DNA of 10,868 bases, taken from an uncultured Bacteroidales bacterium. GTDB taxonomy: Bacteria > Bacteroidota > Bacteroidia > Bacteroidales > Muribaculaceae. Positions 6,045-10,868 of the stretch are shown here, one piece after another. The notes under the pieces are model-generated. The model worked only from the letters and a program-made list of their open reading frames with translations. It made no database searches and had not been told where the DNA came from. Positions within the stretch are counted from its first letter, which is position 1; each line of letters begins with the position of its first letter. The DNA lies in NCBI GenBank assembly GCA_900554345.1, contig USHH01000055.1:1-10868 (forward strand). Reading direction: 5' to 3'. Made by a program: the position numbers and the translations under genes.

Positions 6045-6800
6045 ATGAATAAGATTATCAGAGCGATTTCAATGATGGTCATCATGCTGGCCGCCGTTCC
6101 GGCTTCTGCCGTAGGGCTCGGTGAGCTCAACATCTTCAATCATCTCGGCGTCGGCGCCCATGTGGGCACCACCGGCTTCGGTTTCGAGGCCGCAACCCCT
6201 ATCACCAAGTGGGTGACCATCCGGGGCGGAGTCACCATCATGCCCGGCATCAAGTTCAGCACGAGCGTCGACGGCACATACGAAGGTGACTACCAGGGCC
6301 ATCCCGTGGAGGAGGACTTCACCATGGACGTCAAGGGATCACTTGCCAGAGTGCAGGGAAGCGTCATCTTCAACATCTATCCCCTTCCGCAGCTCACATC
6401 ATTCTATGTGGCGGCCGGCGGTTATTTCGGCGGCGGCAAGATCGTCGGCGTCACCGGCCACAGCGACGAGCTGATGAACCTTCCCAACGGCGACTCCTAC
6501 CTCGACCTCGGCGACTACCGTCTGCCTGTTGACAAGAACGGTAATGTCGACGGCTCCCTCCGTGTCAACAGCTTCCGTCCCTACCTCGGCCTCGGTTTCG
6601 GGCGCCCGGTGCCTAAAGGACGACTCAACTTCGGCGTAGAGCTCGGAGTGCAGTTCCACGGCAAGATGAAACTCTACAACAACGACACCGAGCTCGACAA
6701 GATTCCGGCTCTCGACAACGACGACGACTGGCAGAAGTGGATGGACAAGCTCACCGTCTATCCCGTTCTGAAGCTGACCCTCAGCGGCCGCATCTTCTGA
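6045..6800 (+). CDS. Small secreted outer-membrane beta-barrel protein
   Basis: This 251-residue protein begins with a clear signal peptide: two basic residues, a hydrophobic core, and PASA at 19-22 before a probable signal peptidase I cut. The mature part alternates short amphipathic strands with Gly/Asn/Asp-rich turns, for example WVTIRGGVTIMPGIKF, SFYVAAGGYFGGGKIVGV and LNFGVELGVQFHGKMKL, and ends in Phe, as many outer-membrane barrels do. An acidic stretch near 210-232 (DNDDDW) probably forms a surface loop or periplasmic turn. The length fits an 8- to 10-strand barrel. I do not recognise a more specific family, and neither ligand nor transport role can be inferred. It has its own consensus promoter, and a strong hairpin follows it, so it is probably monocistronic. 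Confidence 0.85.
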   Translation: MNKIIRAISMMVIMLAAVPASAVGLGELNIFNHLGVGAHVGTTGFGFEAATPITKWVTIRGGVTIMPGIKFSTSVDGTYEGDYQGHPVEEDFTMDVKGSLARVQGSVIFNIYPLPQLTSFYVAAGGYFGGGKIVGVTGHSDELMNLPNGDSYLDLGDYRLPVDKNGNVDGSLRVNSFRPYLGLGFGRPVPKGRLNFGVELGVQFHGKMKLYNNDTELDKIPALDNDDDWQKWMDKLTVYPVLKLTLSGRIF

Positions 6801-6817
6801 CGGTGTGAAGGCAATGC

Positions 6818-6863
6818 TACACAAAAGGAGTGTGACACGTGCGTGTCACACTCCTTTTGTGTA
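6818..6863. terminator. Perfect 21-bp stem hairpin, probable bidirectional terminator
   Basis: The left arm (6818-6838, containing AAAAGGAGTGTGACAC) and right arm (6843-6863, containing GTGTCACACTCCTTTT) are exact reverse complements around the 4-base loop GTGC. The stem sits 17 bp after the outer-membrane protein stop, between convergent genes. A-rich and T-rich segments within the arms supply a U-rich stretch on either strand, so it should end transcription from both sides. Confidence 0.85.
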
Positions 6864-6888
6864 TGGATTAGCTGATTGCCGGGCGGTG

Positions 6889-6915
6889 GGGGACACATGC
6901 CGGAGGCATGTCCCC
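6889..6915 (-). terminator. GC-rich hairpin downstream of hcp
   Basis: GGGGAC and GTCCCC (6889-6894, 6910-6915) pair, followed inward by ATGCC with GGCAT and a two-base bulge, closing a small loop. It lies 20 bp downstream of the Hcp stop codon on the minus strand. There is no U-tract after it, so it may be only the first part of the termination region, backed by the 21-bp hairpin beyond it, or an mRNA 3'-end stabiliser. Confidence 0.5.
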
Positions 6916-6935
6916 GCAAGCCGGCCTGACATTTG

Positions 6936-8588
6936 TCAGCCTATCATGGTGGCGATATCCTCCTCCACGCTGGTGATGGTGCCGATATGGAACATCTCCT
7001 GGAGCACCTTCAGGATGTCGGGCGTGAAGAACGCGGGCAGCGTCGGGCCGGTATGGATGTTCTTCACTCCGAGGGCCAGCAGGGCCAGCAATACGATGAC
7101 GGCCTTCTGCTCATACCATGCGATGTTGTAGACGATCGGCAGCTCGTTGACGTCATTGAGTCCGAGGGCGTCGCGCAGCGCGAGCGCGATGCGCACGAGC
7201 GAGTAGGAGTCGTTACACTGTCCGGCGTCGAGCACGCGGGGAACACCCTCGATATCGCCGAGCGCCAGCTTGTTGTAGCGGTATTTCGCGCATCCGGCCG
7301 TAAGGATCACGCAGTCTTCCGGCAGGGCTTCGGCGAACTTGGTGTAGTAGTCGCGCGAGGGGAAGCGGCCGTCGCAGCCGGCCATCACCACAAACTTGCG
7401 GATCCTGCCCCTCTTGATCAGGTCGAGGATCTTCGGGGCCAGCTCGATCACCTGATGGTGGGCGAAGCCGCCTACGATCTCGCCGTGCTCGATGGCCGTC
7501 GGTGGCGGGCACTTCTGTGCTCGGGCTATCAGCTCCGAGAAGTCCTTGGGCTTGCCGTCGCGTCCCTCCTCGATGTGGCGGGTGCCGGGCATCCCTACGA
7601 CGCCCGTGGTGTAGACACGGTCGAGGTAGGTGCATGTCTTGCGCGGCGGCACTATGCAGTTGGAGGTGAAGAGGAAGACCCCGTTGAAGGTCTCGAACTC
7701 ATCGGTCTGCTTCCACCATGCGTTGCCGTAGTTGCCCGCGAAATGCGGATATTTCCTGAAGGCGGGGTAATACTGCCCCGGAAGCATCTCCGAGTGGGTG
7801 TAGACGTCAACGCCCTTCCCCTCGGTCTGACGCAGCAGCTCGTCGAGATCCTTGAGATCGTGGCCGCTGATGAGGATGCCCGGGCGGTCGCGCACTCCGA
7901 TATCCACCTTCGTGATCTCCGGATTGCCGTAGCTCTCGGTGTTGGCCCTGTCGAGGAGGGCCATCACCTTCACTCCGCCGTCGCCCACGTTGAGCACGAG
8001 CGAGAGCAGCTCTTCCACACCGATGTCGGGGCGTGCGGTCTCCGCCATGGCGTTCTCGATAATGGCGTAGACGTCGTCGTCCTCATATCCGAGGTTGGCG
8101 GCGTGGCGCGCATAGGCCGCCATTCCCTTGCAGCCGTAGATGGCGAGCTGCTTGAGGCCGCGTATGTCGGGATTCTTGTCGGCGAGCACGCCGGTGAACT
8201 CCTCGCATCTCCCGGCCTCGCCGGGCTCGGCTTGAAACTCCACCTGCGGCAGGTCGGGAAGCTCGATTTCCTGCTTCTTCGCCTTGCCGGCAAGCAGGTT
8301 CTTCACCTCGAAAGCGCGGCGGATATAATCGTCGAGCGACGGATTGTCGAAATTGGCGTTGGTGATGGTGGTGAAGAGGGCGTCGATCACTAAGTGGCTC
8401 GCTTCCCTTGAAGGCTCGCCTTTCTCGCGCAGCGCCCTGTTGACCAGCGCCACGCCCCTCACTGCATAAAGGAGGAGGTCCATACGTGCGGAGGTCTCGG
8501 GGTGCTTGCCGCAGACTCCTGTCTTCTCGCATCCTGTGCCCCGTGCAGTCTCCTGACACTGGTAGCAGAACATTGCCGGCCGGTCCAT
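6936..8588 (-). CDS. hcp: Hybrid cluster protein (hydroxylamine reductase)
   Basis: This 550-residue cytoplasmic iron-sulfur protein is a full-length Hcp. The N-terminal cysteines C8, C11, C20 and C26 have the C-x2-C-x8-C-x5-C spacing of the anaerobe-type enzyme that binds a [4Fe-4S] cluster. The hybrid-cluster ligands are all present: H243 (SGHDL), E267 (HSEML), C311 (SNCIV), C405 (AGCDG), C433 (AGCAK), C458 (GQCND) and E493 (WYEQK). These are offset by one from the ligand numbering remembered for the Desulfovibrio vulgaris protein. Hcp reduces hydroxylamine in vitro and is linked to nitric oxide reduction and nitrosative stress defence in vivo. The ATG at 8588 lies 3 bp from the cupin stop; an internal ATG at 8573 would align better with the D. 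vulgaris start and is a real alternative. The pair is surely one transcript. Confidence 0.96.
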   Translation of the reverse strand: MDRPAMFCYQCQETARGTGCEKTGVCGKHPETSARMDLLLYAVRGVALVNRALREKGEPSREASHLVIDALFTTITNANFDNPSLDDYIRRAFEVKNLLAGKAKKQEIELPDLPQVEFQAEPGEAGRCEEFTGVLADKNPDIRGLKQLAIYGCKGMAAYARHAANLGYEDDDVYAIIENAMAETARPDIGVEELLSLVLNVGDGGVKVMALLDRANTESYGNPEITKVDIGVRDRPGILISGHDLKDLDELLRQTEGKGVDVYTHSEMLPGQYYPAFRKYPHFAGNYGNAWWKQTDEFETFNGVFLFTSNCIVPPRKTCTYLDRVYTTGVVGMPGTRHIEEGRDGKPKDFSELIARAQKCPPPTAIEHGEIVGGFAHHQVIELAPKILDLIKRGRIRKFVVMAGCDGRFPSRDYYTKFAEALPEDCVILTAGCAKYRYNKLALGDIEGVPRVLDAGQCNDSYSLVRIALALRDALGLNDVNELPIVYNIAWYEQKAVIVLLALLALGVKNIHTGPTLPAFFTPDILKVLQEMFHIGTITSVEEDIATMIG

Positions 8589-8591
8589 GTC

Positions 8592-8924
8592 TCAGTCGTG
8601 TTTGATTTTCACAAGCATCACTTTCGCGTCGGTCACCGCATGCACAGAATGTGGCACGCCGTTGCCCATGAGCAGGAAGTCGCCCTTGCGCATGGTGTGG
8701 GGAGTGTCGAGCATCGTGAAGACGATCTCCCCCTCGATCACATTGACCATCACCTCGGCCGGAGCCTGATGGGTGGCGAGGTCCATGCCGGCGCCGAAGG
8801 CCAGGAGGGCCACTCCGCCGTTGTCGTTGTTCATCACTTCCTGGAATTCCACTTTCGAGGCGTTTTTCTCTACCTGCGAGGCGAGATTGAACACCTCTCC
8901 GAATTTGTAATCTGTCTTTAGCAT
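8592..8924 (-). CDS. Small single-domain cupin, co-transcribed with hcp
   Basis: This 110-residue protein is a single cupin beta-barrel. The first cupin motif reads GMDLATHQAPAEVMVNVIEGE at residues 46-66, with His52 and Glu57 as likely metal ligands; the second His of the classical HxH is replaced by Ala54, as in the HxAPxE variant of small cupins. The second motif, KGDFLLMGNGVPHSVHAV at 80-97, supplies His92. It has no signal peptide or extra domain. Only 3 bp separate its stop from the downstream hcp start, so the two form an operon with the cupin first. The likely role is a metal-bound sensor, enzyme or accessory protein in the same stress response; its reaction is not known from sequence. 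The ATG at 8924 is the only reasonable start. Confidence 0.9.
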   Translation of the reverse strand: MLKTDYKFGEVFNLASQVEKNASKVEFQEVMNNDNGGVALLAFGAGMDLATHQAPAEVMVNVIEGEIVFTMLDTPHTMRKGDFLLMGNGVPHSVHAVTDAKVMLVKIKHD

Positions 8925-8953
8925 GGCTTGAATGTTTTTTATTGTTCAGCGTA

Positions 8954-8980
8954 TTTCGTTGAATGTCCTTTCGTTGAATG
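8954..8980. repeat. Two direct copies of a 12-bp motif upstream of the cupin-hcp operon
   Basis: TTTCGTTGAATG occurs at 8954-8965 and again at 8969-8980, a period of 15 bp. The motif contains TTCGTTGAA, itself a short partial dyad (TTC-GAA). A shortened third copy, TTGAATG, lies at 8928-8934. The repeat sits 30-56 bp before the cupin ATG, where a regulator site would be expected, and hcp genes are often controlled by a Crp/Fnr-type regulator (HcpR), but I cannot match this motif to a known site. No -7 element for this operon was found on the minus strand. Confidence 0.45.
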
Positions 8981-9066
8981 CCTTTCCGGTAATTTCATAA
9001 GGCGGCGTCTGATGTCTTCATCTTCATTATCAACGCCGGTGGCGCTCCTTTGGTTCAGGCATGTTT

Positions 9067-9079
9067 GCAACCGGGTTGC
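9067..9079. promoter_or_regulatory. Palindrome upstream of the metal ATPase promoter
   Basis: GCAACC and GGTTGC form a perfect 6-bp inverted repeat around one base. It ends 13 bp before the -7 element at 9093, in place of a normal -33 box. Regulator binding here could activate or block transcription of a metal-efflux gene, as MerR- or ArsR-type regulators do elsewhere, but no regulator gene is in the window to support a specific name. Confidence 0.4.
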
Positions 9080-9092
9080 GGAGACCGGCCGT

Positions 9093-9100
9093 TAACTTTG
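9093..9100 (+). promoter_or_regulatory. -7 element for the metal ATPase
   Basis: TAACTTTG is an exact match to TAnnTTTG, identical to the beta-lactamase -7 element. There is no TTTG 19-21 bp upstream (nearest at 9064-9067, a 25-bp spacer), so an activator may be needed. The expected start lies near 9105-9108, which would make the ATG at 9105 leaderless and gives the ATG at 9123 a short normal leader. Confidence 0.6.
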
Positions 9101-9104
9101 CATC

Positions 9105-10868
9105 ATGATTCAACACAAAGACATGCATACACACTGCACCCCCGATGCCCATGGCCACTGCCATTGCCACGGGCACACGCATTCCCACGGCCACGGCGCC
9201 GGGCATGCGAAGGCATTCATGAGGATAGGTGTCTCGCTGCTGATGCTGGTGGCCGGAATGGCGGCAACCTCTCTCGTCCATCTCGATATAGGCGCCGGGT
9301 GGCGCCTCGCATGGTATATCCTGGCTTTCCTCCCGGTCGGCGTTCCGGTAATGGCCGAAGGATGGAAGACCATCAGGGGCGGCGACGTCTTCAATGAGTT
9401 CACCCTCATGACCATCGCCTGCGTCGGCGCCTTCTGCATCGGTGAGTATCCCGAGGCCGTGGGCGTTATGCTCTTCTACAGTCTTGGCGAGACCCTCCAG
9501 GACCTGGCGGTGGGTAAAGCCACGCGCGACATATCGCGTCTTGTGGGCGACTCCGTAAGGATGGCGCTTGTGTGGCGCGGCGACCGTCTGGAGAAGGTGA
9601 GGCCGGTGGATGTGGCGGTCGGCGATGAGATCGAGGTGCGCCCCGGGGGCATGGTGCCTCTCGACGGCATCCTGCTCGGCGGCGACGCCGTGTTCGACAC
9701 GTCGGCGCTCACCGGCGAGAGCGCCCCGAGGGCGGTGGCCGCCGGAGGGCAGGTGCTCGCGGGGATGGTCTCGGCCGGCAGCGTGGCGCGTCTGCGCGTC
9801 AACCGGGCGTATTCCGACAGCGCCCTGTCGCGTATCATGTCGATGGTGCGCGACGCCTCCTCGCGCAAGGCGAAGGCCGAGCAGTTCATAAGGAAGTTCG
9901 CGCGCGTCTACACCCCGGTGGTGACGCTCCTCGCCGCCCTTCTTGTCGCGGTGCCCGCGCTGGTGGCCATGGTGCATCCTGCCTTTCACTATGTCTTCTC
10001 CGACTGGCTCTACCGCGGACTGGTGTTCCTTGTGGTGTCGTGTCCCTGCGCGCTGGTGATCAGCGTGCCGCTGAGCTACTTCGCCGGCATCGGTGCGGCG
10101 TCGCGGCGCGGCATCCTCTTCAAGGGAGGCAATTACCTTGAGGCCATTACACATGTCGACACCGTTGCCTTCGACAAGACCGGCACCCTCACCGAGGGGC
10201 GTTTCCATGTCACGGCCGTGCATCCCTCGGGCATTGACGGCGACATGCTGCTGACGCTGCTGGCCTCGGCCGGACAGTCGAGCTCCCATCCCGTGGCTGC
10301 CGCGGTGGCTGCGGCGGCGGCTGGCAAGGGACTCCCCCTGACGCCGGCTGGGCATGTGACGGAGCATCCAGGCAAAGGCACTGATGCGGAGGTCGGCGGC
10401 CGCAAGGTGCTCTCAGGCAATCTCGGTTTCCTGCGCTCTAAGGGTGTGGAGTGTCCCGAAGTGCCGGTCGGCGACGGCAACACTATCGTGGCCTGTGCCG
10501 TCGACGGCGTATATCGCGGGTATGTGGAGATGGCCGACACGCTGAAACCGGATGCGGGGGAGGCTGTCTCGCGGCTCCGGCGCCTCGGCATCCGCGACGT
10601 GCTGCTCCTTTCCGGCGACCGCAAGGAAGCTGCTGAAAGGGTGGGGAAGAGCCTCGGCATGACGGCGTCGTATGGCGCGTTGCTGCCCGACGGGAAGGCC
10701 CGGATAGTGGAGGGCCTCCGCAAGGAGGGGCGGAAGGTGGCGTTTGTCGGCGACGGGTTCAACGACGCTCCGGTGCTGGCTCTGAGCGATGTGGGCATCG
10801 CCATGGGAGGCCTCGGCTCGGAGGCGGCCGTGGAGAGGGGGGGTGGGGGGGGGGGGACGACATCCTAT
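9105..10868 (+). CDS. P1B-type heavy-metal-transporting ATPase (probably Zn/Cd/Pb group), C-terminus missing
   Basis: The open frame of 588 codons runs off the right edge. It encodes an integral inner-membrane pump that exports metal ions using ATP. Motifs in order: a His/Cys-rich N-terminus (residues 4-34, 12 His and 3 Cys) in place of the usual HMA domain, then membrane helices, TGES at 203-206 (actuator), CPC at 313-315 within SCPCALVISVP (metal-binding helix), DKTGTLT from Asp357 (phosphorylated), SSHP with His395-Pro396 (nucleotide domain), and GDGFNDAP at 549-556. CPC with these features fits the Zn/Cd/Pb/Co P1B group rather than Cu, but selectivity needs the missing last helices. An in-frame stop at 9093 bounds the start; ATG 9105 is the longest option, and 9123 fits the promoter better. 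About 50 residues should be missing. The last 11 codons are corrupted by a poly-G run, so the sequence after residue 577 should not be trusted. Confidence 0.93.
   Translation, partial: MIQHKDMHTHCTPDAHGHCHCHGHTHSHGHGAGHAKAFMRIGVSLLMLVAGMAATSLVHLDIGAGWRLAWYILAFLPVGVPVMAEGWKTIRGGDVFNEFTLMTIACVGAFCIGEYPEAVGVMLFYSLGETLQDLAVGKATRDISRLVGDSVRMALVWRGDRLEKVRPVDVAVGDEIEVRPGGMVPLDGILLGGDAVFDTSALTGESAPRAVAAGGQVLAGMVSAGSVARLRVNRAYSDSALSRIMSMVRDASSRKAKAEQFIRKFARVYTPVVTLLAALLVAVPALVAMVHPAFHYVFSDWLYRGLVFLVVSCPCALVISVPLSYFAGIGAASRRGILFKGGNYLEAITHVDTVAFDKTGTLTEGRFHVTAVHPSGIDGDMLLTLLASAGQSSSHPVAAAVAAAAAGKGLPLTPAGHVTEHPGKGTDAEVGGRKVLSGNLGFLRSKGVECPEVPVGDGNTIVACAVDGVYRGYVEMADTLKPDAGEAVSRLRRLGIRDVLLLSGDRKEAAERVGKSLGMTASYGALLPDGKARIVEGLRKEGRKVAFVGDGFNDAPVLALSDVGIAMGGLGSEAAVERGGGGGGTTSY
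10837..10856 (+). other. Poly-G run near the right edge, probable sequence artefact
   Basis: Seven G, one T and twelve G fall inside the ATPase gene directly after GSEAAVE, where the family has a conserved stretch such as the sequence AADVV. In the current frame this encodes RGGGGGG followed by TTSY. After a one-base shift the last 12 bases read GACGACATCCTA (DDIL), closer to what is expected. A homopolymer sequencing or assembly error at a contig end is the simplest explanation. Confidence 0.75.

Noticed and set aside
6926..6939. Short palindrome CTGACA-TT-TGTCAG spanning the hcp stop codon
   Set aside because: Six-bp arms that overlap the coding end are easily expected by chance, and the stronger hairpins at 6889 and 6818 explain termination.
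6933..8393. Long plus-strand open frame (486 codons) opposite hcp
   Set aside because: It mirrors hcp, whose ligand residues are all intact, and has the same low-information composition as other antisense frames. It starts inside the hcp 3' end with no promoter.
9030..10367. Long minus-strand open frame (445 codons) opposite the metal ATPase
   Set aside because: The plus strand encodes all P-type ATPase motifs in order; the minus frame is a composition artefact with no recognisable fold.
1..10868. CRISPR array, insertion sequence, integrase attachment site, tRNA or rRNA
   Set aside because: No regularly spaced repeats, transposase or integrase motifs, long terminal inverted repeats or structural RNA sequence were seen on either strand by reading; weak or diverged elements cannot be excluded without a search.

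Overview
The window looks like a chromosomal segment of an anaerobic Bacteroidales bacterium, possibly Muribaculaceae or a relative (family level is a guess). The evidence is several close matches to the Bacteroidetes promoter consensus (TTTG, 19-21 bp, TAnnTTTG), A-rich leaders without strong Shine-Dalgarno sequences, GC-rich coding sequence with AT-rich intergenic regions, a class A2 (CfxA/PER-like) beta-lactamase, and a strict-anaerobe-type hybrid cluster protein.

Layout: (1) Positions 1-4054, minus strand: a probable operon read right to left. It encodes a four-helix membrane protein with an arginine-rich tail (3310-3966), a 1027-residue tubulin/FtsZ-like protein (145-3228), and a third gene that enters the left edge (only its first 32 codons, 1-97, are present). 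A promoter at 4047-4054 and a perfect 26-bp palindrome at the expected transcription start precede the operon. (2) Positions 4205-6863, plus strand: a nitroreductase (4318-4878), a lipoprotein-type serine beta-lactamase with its own promoter (4957-5934), and a small secreted outer-membrane beta-barrel protein with its own promoter (6045-6800). A perfect 21-bp stem hairpin closes the block and probably ends transcription from both sides. (3) Positions 6889-8924, minus strand: a tightly linked cupin-hcp pair (cupin 8592-8924, Hcp 6936-8588), suggesting nitrosative or redox stress defence. (4) Positions 9067 to the right edge, plus strand: a P1B-type heavy-metal efflux ATPase with a His/Cys-rich N-terminus. 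It lacks its C-terminus, and the sequence ends in a suspicious poly-G run.

The least understood part is the tubulin-like operon. The tubulin signature is clear, but neither the membrane partner nor the third gene is recognisable, so this is the best candidate for an undescribed system. The other genes are known families: redox and nitrosative stress (nitroreductase, Hcp, cupin), beta-lactam defence and metal export. The intergenic regions are rich in perfect palindromes next to promoters, which look like operator sites. Nothing in the window looks like an insertion sequence, CRISPR array, tRNA or rRNA.
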